This document shows positions 8,533 through 16,938 of a stretch of DNA of 64,000 nt, piece after piece (position 1 is the stretch's first letter; every line of letters begins with the position of its first letter). Under the pieces are notes generated by a model that saw only the letters and a program-made list of their open reading frames with translations, did no database searches and had not been told where the DNA came from. This stretch comes from Streptomyces bauhiniae. Lineage in GTDB: Bacteria; Actinomycetota; Actinomycetes; Streptomycetales; Streptomycetaceae. The stretch lies in contig NZ_SRRT01000007.1 of assembly GCF_004784475.1 (NCBI RefSeq), positions 248,001-312,000 on the forward strand. The letters run 5' to 3'. A program made the translations under genes and the position numbers.

Positions 8533-9390
8533 TCAGGCGAACGTCCAGGTGGCGAAGTCGGCGACCGGGCGGTACCCGAGCCGCCGGTAGAGCCGGTTGG
8601 AGACCGGGTTGGCCAGGTCGGTGAAGAGCAGCACCTCGGCCCCGGTCGCCGCCGCCCGTCCGCTCACCTCGGCGGTGACCGCGCCCGCGTAGCCGTGGCC
8701 GCGCAGGGCGGCCGGGGTGTAGACGGGGGCCACCCGGATCTGCCCGGCGCTCTCCGGCAGGTTCCCGGCGAGGGAGACGGGGGTGCCGTCCGGGGTCTCC
8801 CAGAGGGTGGCGCCGCCGTGCGCGAGGCGGGAGTCGGCCCACTCGGCGGGGTCCTGGAGTATCCGCCCGCCGGTGTCCGCAGCGAACTCCACGTACCAGC
8901 GCGCCAGCAGCTCCCGGTCGGCCGCGTCCGCCACGCGGGCCCGGCCCGGAGGGGTGGATTCGGGCGGGGTCAACTCGGCCAGCCGGTAGAGGCGTTGACG
9001 CTCGGACTGCTCGGCGGTCGTACCGGTGCACCGCTGCCAGGCGGTGGCGAAGGCAGCGGCGGTCTCCCGCTCGGCCCAGACGCCGGGGACCTGGTGGCCC
9101 GCCTCCGCGAGCCGGTCGGCCAGCGCCGCCGCGTCCTCCGGGTCGAGGGGGGTGAGCTGGAGGGGGCGGGGCGGGGTGTGCAGCAGGGTCGCCCGGACAG
9201 AGCCGTCCGGGTCGCGCAGCACGCCGAAGTAGGGCGGTTCGGAGCCGTGGGCGTAGGGGCCGCGCGTGCGCAGCGCCCCGGCGACGGTGAGCGTGACGGT
9301 GTGCAGGGCCGGTCTGGAGTGCAGGAAGTCCTCTGCGGCGCGCCGGAATTCGGCGAGGTCGTCGGTCAACTGCCAGTCGCGTGGCTCCAT
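8533..9390 (-). CDS. GNAT-family N-acetyltransferase
   Basis: 285 aa. The N-terminal half resembles a degenerate GNAT repeat. The C-terminal half (about 150-285) has the acetyl-CoA loop region IRVAPVYTPAALRGHGYAGAV (V..V.TP..LRGRGYA pattern) and a final NPVSNRLYRRLGYRPV motif, both typical of GNAT enzymes. The substrate is unknown. It converges with the PdxH-like gene, leaving only 6 nt between stops. Confidence 0.85.
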   Translation of the reverse strand: MEPRDWQLTDDLAEFRRAAEDFLHSRPALHTVTLTVAGALRTRGPYAHGSEPPYFGVLRDPDGSVRATLLHTPPRPLQLTPLDPEDAAALADRLAEAGHQVPGVWAERETAAAFATAWQRCTGTTAEQSERQRLYRLAELTPPESTPPGRARVADAADRELLARWYVEFAADTGGRILQDPAEWADSRLAHGGATLWETPDGTPVSLAGNLPESAGQIRVAPVYTPAALRGHGYAGAVTAEVSGRAAATGAEVLLFTDLANPVSNRLYRRLGYRPVADFATWTFA

Positions 9391-9544
9391 GTGCCCATCT
9401 TCAGTCCCGGACTCCCCCTCAAGCGTGGGGATTTCGCTCGCGGCGCGGGCGTTCCGGCACGGTCTGTCCCCATGCCGTACACAGCCGTGATCAATCCGCA
9501 ACCGATTCCGGTCTTGACCGAGACCCATCAATCGGGTGGGTGAA

Positions 9545-9550
9545 TACGCT
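9545..9550 (+). promoter_or_regulatory. -10 box of likely leaderless flavoprotein gene
   Basis: TACGCT ends 6 nt before ATG 9557 and no Shine-Dalgarno is present between them. Confidence 0.45.
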
Positions 9551-9556
9551 CGCGCC

Positions 9557-10735
9557 ATGGCCGACTCGCGTCCCTCGTTCACGGACCTCTCCGCGACCCC
9601 CGCCGACCGTCCCGTCTATGTCGTCGGGGCGGGTCCGGGCGGTCTTGCGGTCGCGTACGCGTTGCGGGCGCGCGGGGTGCGGGCGGTGGTGCTGGAGAAG
9701 AGCGACCGGGTGGGCGCGTCCTGGCGGCGGCACTACGACCGGCTCCGGCTGCACACCACCCGGCGGCTGTCGGCGCTGCCGGGCCTGGCGATACCGCGCA
9801 GGTTCGGGCGGTGGGTGGCGCGGGACGACGTGGTCCGGTACCTGGAGAAGTACGCCGAACACCATGAGCTGGAGATCGTCACCGGCGTCGAGGTGTTCCG
9901 GGTGGAGAAGGCTCAGGACGGCGCGGGCTGGCTGCTGCACGCCTCCGGCGGGCGCGAGCTGACCGGCGCGGCCGTGGTGGTCGCCACCGGCCACAACCAC
10001 ACCCCGCGCCTGCCGGAGTGGCCCGGCGCGGAGGGCTACGAGGGCGAGCTGCTGCACGCCTCGTCGTACCGGAACGCCAAGCCGTACGAGGGCCGGGACG
10101 TGCTGGTGGTCGGGGTCGGCAACACCGGGGCGGAGATCGCCGTGGACCTGGTGGCGGGCGGTGCCTCGCGGGTACGGCTGGCGGTACGGACCGCGCCGCA
10201 CATCGTGCGCCGCTCCACGGCCGGCTGGGCGGCCCAGTACACCGGGATCGTGGTGCGCAGGCTGCCGGTGCGGCTGGTGGACCGGCTCGCCCGGCCTCTG
10301 GCCCGCGTCAGCACCCCGGACCTCTCCGCGCACGGGCTGCCGCGTCCGGAGGCCGGGCTGTACAGCAGGGTCCGGCAGGGCGCGATCCCCGTGCAGGACG
10401 TCGGCCTGATCGACGCGGTACGCACCGGCAAGGTGGAGATCGTGGCCGCCGTCGAGGGGTTCGAGGACGGCAAGGTGGCCCTCGCCGACGGCACCCGGAT
10501 CGCGCCGGACGCGGTGATCGCGGCGACCGGGTACAGCCGGGGCCTGGACTCCCTGGTGGGCCACCTGGGCGTGCTGGACGAGCGCGGGCGGCCCACCGTC
10601 CACGGCGCCCGCACCCCGAAGGACGCCCCCGGCCTGTACTTCACCGGGTTCACCAACCCCATCAGCGGCATGTTCCGCGAGCTGGCGATCGACGCGGAGA
10701 AGATCGCCAAGTCGGTGGCTCGGCGCCTGCGTTAA
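9557..10735 (+). CDS. Flavin-dependent monooxygenase / FAD-NAD(P) oxidoreductase
   Basis: 392 aa. The N-terminal FAD Rossmann motif VVGAGPGGLAVAYAL is followed near 160-190 by a second nucleotide-binding motif VLVVGVGNTGAEIA, the two-dinucleotide arrangement of class B flavin monooxygenases (FMO and Baeyer-Villiger types). VVATGHNHTPRLPEWPG is the ATG-type hinge. The substrate is unknown. Its stop overlaps the convergent MFS gene by 4 nt through a shared TTAA. Confidence 0.85.
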   Translation: MADSRPSFTDLSATPADRPVYVVGAGPGGLAVAYALRARGVRAVVLEKSDRVGASWRRHYDRLRLHTTRRLSALPGLAIPRRFGRWVARDDVVRYLEKYAEHHELEIVTGVEVFRVEKAQDGAGWLLHASGGRELTGAAVVVATGHNHTPRLPEWPGAEGYEGELLHASSYRNAKPYEGRDVLVVGVGNTGAEIAVDLVAGGASRVRLAVRTAPHIVRRSTAGWAAQYTGIVVRRLPVRLVDRLARPLARVSTPDLSAHGLPRPEAGLYSRVRQGAIPVQDVGLIDAVRTGKVEIVAAVEGFEDGKVALADGTRIAPDAVIAATGYSRGLDSLVGHLGVLDERGRPTVHGARTPKDAPGLYFTGFTNPISGMFRELAIDAEKIAKSVARRLR

Positions 10736-12027
10736 GCGACCGCCACTACCGCGGGCCGGCGCCGGATCACCAGCGACATCAGCGCCGCCGCCGCGCACAG
10801 CGACCCGGACGCGTACCAGACCATGTCGTAGCTGCCGAAGACGTCGCGGGCGAAGCCGCCGAGCCAGGCGATGACGGCGGCGCCGATCTGGTGCGAGGCC
10901 AGCACCCAGCCGAAGACGATCGCGCTGTCGTCCCCGAACCGCTCCCGGCACAGCGCCAGGGTGGGCGGGACGGTGGCGACCCAGTCCAGGCCGTAGAAGA
11001 CGATGAAGAACACCATCGGCACCTGCACGGCCGGACCCAGCAGCATCGGCAGGAACAGCAGCGAGATGCCGCGCAGCGCGTAGTAGACGGCGAGCAGCCG
11101 CCGGGAGTCGAAGCGGTCGGTGAACCAGCCGGAGGCGATGGTGCCGAGCACGTCGAACACCCCGATCACCGCGAGCAGCGAGGCCGCCGCCGGTACCGGC
11201 ATCCCGTGGTCGTGGGCGGCGGGCACGAAGTGGGTCTGGATCAGCCCGTTGGTGGACGCCCCGCAGATGGCGAAGCTGCCCGCGAGCAGCCAGAACTGCC
11301 CCGTGCGCACGGCGGAGGCCAGCACGGTGAGCGCCCTGCGCGCGGCCCCGGTCACCGGCGGCGGCTTGGGCACGAACTCCGTGGCGCCGTACGGCTTGAG
11401 GCCCACGTCGGCCGGGTGGTCGCGCAGCAGCAGCCAGACGAACGGGACGACGGCGAGCGCGGCCAGCGCGACCGTGACGGCGGCCGGGCGCCAGCGGTGG
11501 TTCTCCACGATCCAGGCCAGCAGCGGCAGGAAGATGAGCTGCCCGGAGGCGGACGCGGCGGTCAGGATGCCGGTGACCAGCCCGCGCCGCTCGGTGAACC
11601 AGCGCCCGGTGACGGTCGCGGCGAACGCCAGCGCCATCGACCCCGAGCCCAGCCCGACGAACAGGCCCCAGCAGAGGATGAGTTGCCAGGGCGCCGTCAT
11701 CCACACGGTGAGCCCGGCGCCGAGCGCGATCACGGTCAGCGCGACGGCGACGACCCGGCGGATGCCGAACCGGTCCATCAGCGCGGCGGCGAACGGCGCG
11801 GTGAGCCCGTAGAGCGCGAGGTTGACGGAGACGGCCGCGCCGATGGTGCCGCGCGACCAGCCGAACTCCGCGTGCAGCGGGTCGATCAGCAGGCCGGGCA
11901 GGGAGCGGAAGGCGGCCGCGCCGATGATCGTGACGAAGGTGACGGCGGCGACGGACCAGGCGCGGTGCACACGCCGGCGGCGTGGTGCGTCCTGGACGGG
12001 GGCGGGAGCGGGACGGGTCTGAGTCAC
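10732..12027 (-). CDS. MFS transporter
   Basis: 431 aa with about 12 hydrophobic segments. MFS signature positions are visible: RDHPADVG loop, GRWFTERRGLVTG (motif A-like loop in TM8-9 region or its repeat) and DRFGIRR after TM2-3. This fits the oxalate/formate antiporter-like OFA or MCT-type MFS group, whose substrate range is broad. GTG 12027 is preceded by GGAG only 3 nt away; a further start upstream at 12060 would lack support. It is divergent from the AraC/GlxA regulator at 12099, a likely controller. Confidence 0.8.
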   Translation of the reverse strand: MTQTRPAPAPVQDAPRRRRVHRAWSVAAVTFVTIIGAAAFRSLPGLLIDPLHAEFGWSRGTIGAAVSVNLALYGLTAPFAAALMDRFGIRRVVAVALTVIALGAGLTVWMTAPWQLILCWGLFVGLGSGSMALAFAATVTGRWFTERRGLVTGILTAASASGQLIFLPLLAWIVENHRWRPAAVTVALAALAVVPFVWLLLRDHPADVGLKPYGATEFVPKPPPVTGAARRALTVLASAVRTGQFWLLAGSFAICGASTNGLIQTHFVPAAHDHGMPVPAAASLLAVIGVFDVLGTIASGWFTDRFDSRRLLAVYYALRGISLLFLPMLLGPAVQVPMVFFIVFYGLDWVATVPPTLALCRERFGDDSAIVFGWVLASHQIGAAVIAWLGGFARDVFGSYDMVWYASGSLCAAAALMSLVIRRRPAVVAVA

Positions 12028-12086
12028 GTGCTCCAGAGTCCCGGCACCGCCCGTGCGCAACGAGTGGCCCGAAGGACAGTGTTCGC

Positions 12087-12092
12087 TAGGAT
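12087..12092 (+). promoter_or_regulatory. -10 box of likely leaderless AraC/GlxA gene
   Basis: TAGGAT ends 6 nt before ATG 12099; no Shine-Dalgarno lies between. A consensus -35 box is not visible. Confidence 0.55.
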
Positions 12093-12098
12093 CGGGCC

Positions 12099-13115
12099 AT
12101 GACCGCTGAGATCCCGCCCGTGGACGGCGAGTTCCGCCCGCACCGCGTCGCCGTCCTCGCCCTGGACGGCCTGATCCCCTTCGAACTCGGCATCCCCCAC
12201 CGCATCTTCGGCCGCCCCACGGATGCCCACGGCCGCCCGCTGTACGAGGTGGTGACCTGCTCCGTCCGCCCGCCGGGCCCGGTCGAGACCAGCGCCGACT
12301 TCGCGGTGGACGTACCGCACGGCCCGGAGGCGCTGGCGACGGCGGACACGGTGCTCGTCCCGGCGTCCTACGAACTCGGCCCGGTCTTCGAGGAGGGACG
12401 GCTCACCCCCGAACTCGCCGCCGCCCTGGCCCGCGTACGCCCCGGCACCCGCTTCGCCTCGATCTGCGTCGGCGTGTACGTCCTCGCCGCCGCCGGTCTG
12501 CTCGACGGGCGCCCGGCGACCACCCACTGGGCCGACGCCGACCGGTTCCAGGAGCTGTTCCCCGAGGTCCGGGTGGACGCCGATGTGCTGTTCATCGACG
12601 ACGGCGACGTGCTCACCTCGGCGGGGGTCGCGGCCGGGATCGACCTGTGCCTGCACATGGTGCGCCGCGACCACGGCACGGCGGTCGCCAACGACGTGGC
12701 CCGCCGCATGGTCGTCCCCCCGCACCGGGACGGCGGACAGGCGCAGTACATCCACCGCCCGCTGCCCGAGCCGCAGTTGGCCACCACCACGGCCGCCCGC
12801 GCCTGGGCGCTCGGCCGGCTGCACGAACCGCTCCAGTTGCGGGACCTCGCCGAGCGGGAGGCGATGTCGGTACGGACCTTCACCCGGCGTTTCCGCGAGG
12901 AGACCGGGGTGAGTCCGGGGCAGTGGCTCACCGCGCAACGGGTCGAGCTGGCGCGGCAGTTGCTGGAGTCGACGGATCTCTCGGTGGACCAGGTCGCACG
13001 GGACGCGGGGTTCGGCACGGCGCAGTCGATGCGCCAGCATCTCCAGCAGGCGCTGGGCGTGACGCCGACCGCCTACCGGCGCACCTTCCGGGCGGGCGCC
13101 ACCGCCGGGGCGTGA
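12099..13115 (+). CDS. GlxA-type transcriptional regulator (DJ-1/PfpI domain + AraC HTH)
   Basis: 338 aa. Residues about 10-185 form a DJ-1/PfpI-like amidotransferase fold with the nucleophile-elbow cysteine in FASICVGVYVLAAAGLLDGR and the following TTHW. The C-terminal AraC domain (about 225-325) has two HTH motifs, LRDLAEREAMSVRTFTRRF and VDQVARDAGFGTAQSMRQH. GlxA-like regulators often control nearby transporters or catabolic genes; the divergent MFS gene is the obvious candidate. Confidence 0.9.
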   Translation: MTAEIPPVDGEFRPHRVAVLALDGLIPFELGIPHRIFGRPTDAHGRPLYEVVTCSVRPPGPVETSADFAVDVPHGPEALATADTVLVPASYELGPVFEEGRLTPELAAALARVRPGTRFASICVGVYVLAAAGLLDGRPATTHWADADRFQELFPEVRVDADVLFIDDGDVLTSAGVAAGIDLCLHMVRRDHGTAVANDVARRMVVPPHRDGGQAQYIHRPLPEPQLATTTAARAWALGRLHEPLQLRDLAEREAMSVRTFTRRFREETGVSPGQWLTAQRVELARQLLESTDLSVDQVARDAGFGTAQSMRQHLQQALGVTPTAYRRTFRAGATAGA

Positions 13116-13373
13116 GCACGGGCGGCGGACCGGCCGGCGGCGCGTCCCCCCTTGCCCCCGTCACCACCGGCCGGTGCGACCCACACTCGACGAGGACTCA
13201 CCCCCGCATGCCCTCGCCGTCCCCTCGCGGCGAATCGCCGTCCCCAAGCCTCCGCAACGCGCGTACCACCCGTCAACACCGGTACGGCGATTCATGCCCT
13301 ATGCCCACTTCACGCCGGGCGCGCACGGAAGCACACCCGGCGCACGCCCCCCTCTGAAGACGGGCGAACTTGG

Positions 13374-13883
13374 CTAGAACGCTTCGAAGAGCAGATCCTC
13401 GTAGGCGGCCGCCTGGACCCCGTACGCCGGGGCGGCGCCCTCACGGGGCTGGGAACAGCGGTCCAGTTCGCACCAGATGCTCTTGCCGGCGCCCTCGGGG
13501 CTCCAGCCCCAGCGGTCGGCGAGACAGTCGACGAGGGCGAGCCCCCGGCCGCCGGTGGCCTCGCGCCCGGCGCAGCGCGGCACGGGCGCGCGCGAGCTGG
13601 CGTCGGCCACCTCCAGCCGGACCGTCACCGAGGCCGCGGGCTCCGCACCGGCGGGCGTCGCGGGCGGCGGGCCGCCGGGCAGCGACAGCCGCAGCAGGGC
13701 CGGGCGTCCGGTGTGCACCACCGCGTTGGTCACCAGCTCGGAGACGAGCAGGATCAGCGTCTCGGCCAGTGGCTCGTCGGCCGCTATGCCCAGCCCGGCG
13801 AGCCGCGACCGGGCCCACTTCCTCGCCCGCCCCACCTCTTCGGGGTCGGGCCGGATCTCCAGCGTCACTTGAAGCACCTGCAC
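13374..13883 (-). CDS. RsbW-like ATP-binding protein (HATPase_c), putative anti-sigma/regulatory kinase
   Basis: 169 aa. It shows the GHKL N-box (ELVTNAVVH) and G2 box (GGRGLALVD), with a weaker G1 box (VADASSR). This is a stand-alone Streptomyces HATPase of the RsbW/SpoIIAB type, which bind sigma factors or STAS proteins. A STAS gene lies on the same strand at 14369 and a sigma factor at 15088, which suggests, but does not prove, a partner-switching module. GTG 13883 starts the frame. Confidence 0.8.
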   Translation of the reverse strand: MQVLQVTLEIRPDPEEVGRARKWARSRLAGLGIAADEPLAETLILLVSELVTNAVVHTGRPALLRLSLPGGPPPATPAGAEPAASVTVRLEVADASSRAPVPRCAGREATGGRGLALVDCLADRWGWSPEGAGKSIWCELDRCSQPREGAAPAYGVQAAAYEDLLFEAF

Positions 13884-14112
13884 CGCTCACACCATCCGAA
13901 CCGGCGGACACATGACCGCACGACGACCCGCCGCCGCGGCGCGAACCGCGACGAACCGCACGACGAGGGCCACGATCGTAGCCATTTTCTGCATGGCCAG
14001 AACAACGGCCAGAGCAAGCGTTACGGAACGTGATTCCCTTACGGGACAGCATGGTTGACGTACAGTCACCCCAACAAGCGCTTCGGGCATATTCCCGCGC
14101 GAAGGAGTACTC

Positions 14113-14247
14113 GTGCGGCATACTGTGCGACGCACGCGCCGGGGAGTCGAACAGGCGGCGCGCGGGGCCCTGCTGGTGGCACTCGCGGTCGCGGTCACTC
14201 GCATTCGACCCAAGGTACCCGAGCGGCCGTCCGACTCCGGGCCGTGA
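14113..14247 (+). CDS. Possible 44-aa basic small protein
   Basis: A short ORF with GTG start and GAAGGAG 5 nt upstream. The product has an Arg-rich N-terminus (HTVRRTRRGVEQ), a short hydrophobic stretch ALLVALAVAV and a polar tail. It lies alone on the plus strand in the 485-bp gap between the divergently placed HATPase and STAS genes. I recognise no family. The rest of the gap holds an inverted repeat (14300-14336) and no other supported gene. Confidence 0.4.
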   Translation: MRHTVRRTRRGVEQAARGALLVALAVAVTRIRPKVPERPSDSGP

Positions 14248-14299
14248 CGAGTCACCGTCGGAGTACGGAAATCATCTCCACGCTGCGTGACCCATTTTC

Positions 14300-14336
14300 G
14301 CCACGATCCGCGACATCCATGGCCATGAATCGTGGC
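14300..14336. repeat. Inverted repeat after the STAS gene
   Basis: GCCACGAT (14300-14307) and ATCGTGGC (14329-14336) flank a smaller palindrome, CATGGCCATG. It sits 32 nt after the STAS stop on the minus strand and may be its terminator or an operator. Confidence 0.4.
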
Positions 14337-14368
14337 ACCGAGGGCGCTCACCTCGGCAGTGCCGGCGC

Positions 14369-14743
14369 TCAGGCCGACAGCGATCCCGCCTCGTCGGCGG
14401 TGGCGGCCTCGACGTCCGGGCGCACGTCGAAGAGGCGGCGCACCCCGAGCGCGCCGAGGACCCGGTTCACGTGCGAGCCGTCCTCCGCGCCCCGGTCGGG
14501 CAGGATCAGCCGCAGCCTGCCCTGGCAGGAGCGGATCAGCCTGCGGGCCGCGATGAGCACGCCGACCCCGCTGGAGTCACAGAAGAAGACCTCGGAGAGA
14601 TCGAGGACCAGGCTGTGGTTCCCCTCGGCGACCACGTCGTGCACCCGCTGCCGCAGCACGGGCGAGGTCACCAGGTCCAGTTCGCCGGCCACCTGGAGCA
14701 CGGCCCACTCGCCCCGTTCGGTGCCGGTCACTTCGAAAGCCAC
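14369..14743 (-). CDS. STAS-domain anti-sigma factor antagonist
   Basis: 124 aa covering a single STAS domain. The hallmark phosphorylatable serine motif is DLSEVFFCDSSGVGVLIAARR, where the first serine of CDSSG corresponds to the SpoIIAA/RsbV site. Such proteins free sigma factors by binding an anti-sigma kinase when dephosphorylated. I chose GTG 14743 because GGAGAGG lies 7 nt upstream; a GTG at 14749 is too close to it. It is divergent from the sigma factor gene. Confidence 0.85.
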   Translation of the reverse strand: MAFEVTGTERGEWAVLQVAGELDLVTSPVLRQRVHDVVAEGNHSLVLDLSEVFFCDSSGVGVLIAARRLIRSCQGRLRLILPDRGAEDGSHVNRVLGALGVRRLFDVRPDVEAATADEAGSLSA

Positions 14744-14897
14744 GGCCACACCTCTCCGCTCGGCGGATCTTGCGGAACCACCCGGAAATGGAAGCAGTTC
14801 CTTCGGTTCTTTCCGCGCGGCTGCCCAGCGGCCGTTTCCCTGAAACACGGAACCGCAAACCGCGGAGGGATCGACATAGGGCTTGTTTCGGTCACTG

Positions 14898-14925
14898 TCG
14901 ATCGGGTTCGATCGTACTTCGATCG
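14898..14925 (+). promoter_or_regulatory. Three TCGATCG palindromic units in the STAS/sigma intergenic region
   Basis: TCGATCG occurs at 14898, 14908 and 14919, that is 10 and 11 bp apart or about one helical turn. It lies in the 344-bp gap between divergent STAS and sigma factor genes. The spacing suggests a cooperative operator; no family match is recognised. The rest of the gap shows no other gene. Confidence 0.5.
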
Positions 14926-15087
14926 GAGATGGGCTTGAGATAAGTGAAGACGGTGTGAAGAGACCCCTATCACCTGCGACGCTGCCAGGGGCGCGCATTG
15001 ACACAAAGGGGCGTGCACCGTCAGGCGTGCCGACTACATTCGAGGGGAAGCCGGGCACACCCTGGACACGGCGAGGGGAGGAACCGC

Positions 15088-15660
15088 ATGCCGGCCAAGG
15101 ACGTACCGCCCCGCTGGGACCGCACGATGCAGCAGCGGCTCGCGCGCGGTGAGGCCGCCGCCCTGGGCGAGCTGTACGACCGGTTCGCCTCCCTGGTGCA
15201 GGGCCTCGCGCACCGCGTGCTGAGCGACGACACGGCCGCCGCCGCCGTCACGCGCGACGTCTTCGCCCACGTCTGGGAGCACCCCGACACCTACGACCAC
15301 CGGCAGGGCCCGCTGCGCACCTGGATCGCCGCGACCACCCAGCGGCTGGCCGTGCAGAAGCTGCGCGAGACCGAGACGGCCGCGCTCGGCGGCGACTCCC
15401 CGGAGGAACTGGCCGCCTTGGAGAGCCGGGTGCGGCACGCCTCCGTCGCCGCCCGCGCCGACTACATCGCCCACTCGATGCCGCATCCGCTGCGGGCCGC
15501 CCTGGAGCTGGCCTACTTCCAGCGGCGCGACTACCGCCAGGCCGCCGCCGACCTCGGCGTCACCGAGGACGAGGCCCGCCGCCGGCTCCGTCTCGGCCTG
15601 CAACTCCTCTCCACCGCCCACGACACCGGGGCGCCGCCGGGACTCGGGGGTGCGCGATGA
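15088..15660 (+). CDS. RNA polymerase ECF-type sigma factor
   Basis: 190 aa. Region 2 runs from LARGEAAALGELYDRFASLVQGLAHR to FAHVWEHPDTYDHRQGPLRTWI. Region 4 includes HPLRAALELAYFQRRDYRQAAADLGVTEDEARRRLRLGLQLL, though it lacks the strongly conserved acidic GxSxxEIA form. It is short and ECF-like. ATG 15088 has GGGAGG upstream. The next gene overlaps by 4 nt (ATGA) and encodes a zinc-finger putative anti-sigma factor, the standard ECF operon layout. Confidence 0.85.
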   Translation: MPAKDVPPRWDRTMQQRLARGEAAALGELYDRFASLVQGLAHRVLSDDTAAAAVTRDVFAHVWEHPDTYDHRQGPLRTWIAATTQRLAVQKLRETETAALGGDSPEELAALESRVRHASVAARADYIAHSMPHPLRAALELAYFQRRDYRQAAADLGVTEDEARRRLRLGLQLLSTAHDTGAPPGLGGAR

Positions 15661-16847
15661 CCGACCCGCACCACGCCAAGGCGCCGGACGGACCCACGGA
15701 CGGCGCGGCCGAGCGCGTGCCCCCGCCCCGCTCCCCCGCCGGGCCCGAGCGGCTCGACCTCCCGCACGAGGTGCTGCGCTCCCTGCTCGGCGCCTGGGCG
15801 CTGGCCGCCTGCTCCACGGCGGAGACGGACGCGGTGGAGGAGCACCTCGGCGAGTGCGGGGCCTGCGCGGACGAGGCGCGGCGGCTGCGCGAGGCGGTCG
15901 GCCTGCTGCACCGCCCGGAGAGCCTGGAGGTGGACCCGACCCTGCGCAACCGGGTGCTGGAGAACTGCCTGCGCCGCCGCCCGCCCCGCATCCCGGTCCC
16001 CGACTGGGCGGCCTCGTACGACGCGGAGACCGCCCGCCTCGACGCGCTGCTCCGGGACTTCGGCGACGCCGAGTGGCACACCCCGGTACGGCTGCGCTGG
16101 TTCGAGTCGGGCGTGCCCGCCACCCGTCGTACGACGGTCGCCGGGGTGATCGCGCATCTGCTGTCGGTCGACGGCATGGTGGCGACCGCGCTCGGCCTGG
16201 AGGACCCGCTGACCGACGCCGTCGCCAAGGCCGAGCCGGACGTACGCGGCGCTGCCGGGCCCGCCGGGCGGACCGAGGCGTTCTGGCGCGCCTCGCACTT
16301 CCCGCAGACCCGCGCGGTACGCGCCCGCTGGCGGGACCAGAGCCACCAACTGCTGCGCACGGTCTCCTTCACCGGCGGCGCGGGCGGATTCCCGGTGGGC
16401 TACGGCGACTTCACGCTGCCCCTGCGGGACGCGATGGTGGACCGCGCCTTCGAGTGCTGGGTGCACGCGGAGGACATCGCCAAGGCGGTCGACTATCCCT
16501 ACGACCCGCCCGCCCAGCGGCACTTGAGCCGCATGATCGAACTCGCCGCCCGCATGCTCCCGTTGGCGGTCGCCGCCCACCGAGGCACCGCCCCGCCGGC
16601 CACCCCCGGCCGCAGCCTCCGCCTGGAGATCGAGGGCGCCGCAGGCGGCCAATGGCTCATCCCCCTGGACTCCCCGTCGGACCCCACCCCCGAACACGAG
16701 GTCGCCCACGTCGCCCTGGACGGAGTCGAATTCTGCCGCCTGGCAGCAGGCCACCTGACCCCGGAGGAAACGACAGCGGGCCAGAGGGGCGACAGGAAGG
16801 CGATCAGAGACGTACTGACGGCAACAGCATCCCTGAGCCGCATGTAG
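15657..16847 (+). CDS. Zinc-finger anti-sigma-like protein fused to a DinB/maleylpyruvate-isomerase-like domain
   Basis: 396 aa. Residues about 40-85 hold an anti-sigma zinc-binding motif, HLGECGAC (H-x3-C-x2-C), inside a helical region resembling zf-HC2. Residues about 125-270 resemble the maleylpyruvate isomerase N-terminal (DinB-like) domain, including TVAGVIAHLLSVDG and VHAEDIAKAV. That fold often works with mycothiol. Its start overlaps the sigma factor stop (ATGA), so it is probably co-translated and may bind that sigma. No transmembrane helix is seen, so it would be a soluble sensor. The last 40 codons are richer in A-ending codons than the rest. Confidence 0.8.
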   Translation: MTDPHHAKAPDGPTDGAAERVPPPRSPAGPERLDLPHEVLRSLLGAWALAACSTAETDAVEEHLGECGACADEARRLREAVGLLHRPESLEVDPTLRNRVLENCLRRRPPRIPVPDWAASYDAETARLDALLRDFGDAEWHTPVRLRWFESGVPATRRTTVAGVIAHLLSVDGMVATALGLEDPLTDAVAKAEPDVRGAAGPAGRTEAFWRASHFPQTRAVRARWRDQSHQLLRTVSFTGGAGGFPVGYGDFTLPLRDAMVDRAFECWVHAEDIAKAVDYPYDPPAQRHLSRMIELAARMLPLAVAAHRGTAPPATPGRSLRLEIEGAAGGQWLIPLDSPSDPTPEHEVAHVALDGVEFCRLAAGHLTPEETTAGQRGDRKAIRDVLTATASLSRM

Positions 16848-16883
16848 GGCACCTCTGGGACGCCGGTGAACCATGCCCACCTC

Positions 16884-16913
16884 AGGGGCGCGGGGAACTG
16901 CGCGACAAGCCAC
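16884..16913 (+). repeat. 30-nt Streptomyces intergenic repeat, copy 1
   Basis: A 30-nt element beginning AGGGGCGCGGGGAACTGCGC and ending CAAGCCAC. It recurs inverted at 32886-32915 and 38284-38313 with one mismatch (CAAGC here against CCAGC there). It lies between the anti-sigma-like gene and the 3' end of purU. Confidence 0.85.
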
Positions 16914-16938
16914 GACGCACCCGCACCCGCCGAATCAC

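Noticed and set aside
14053..14095. TTGACG/CATATT promoter in front of the 44-aa ORF
   Set aside because: The spacer is 27 nt, too long for a normal HrdB promoter.
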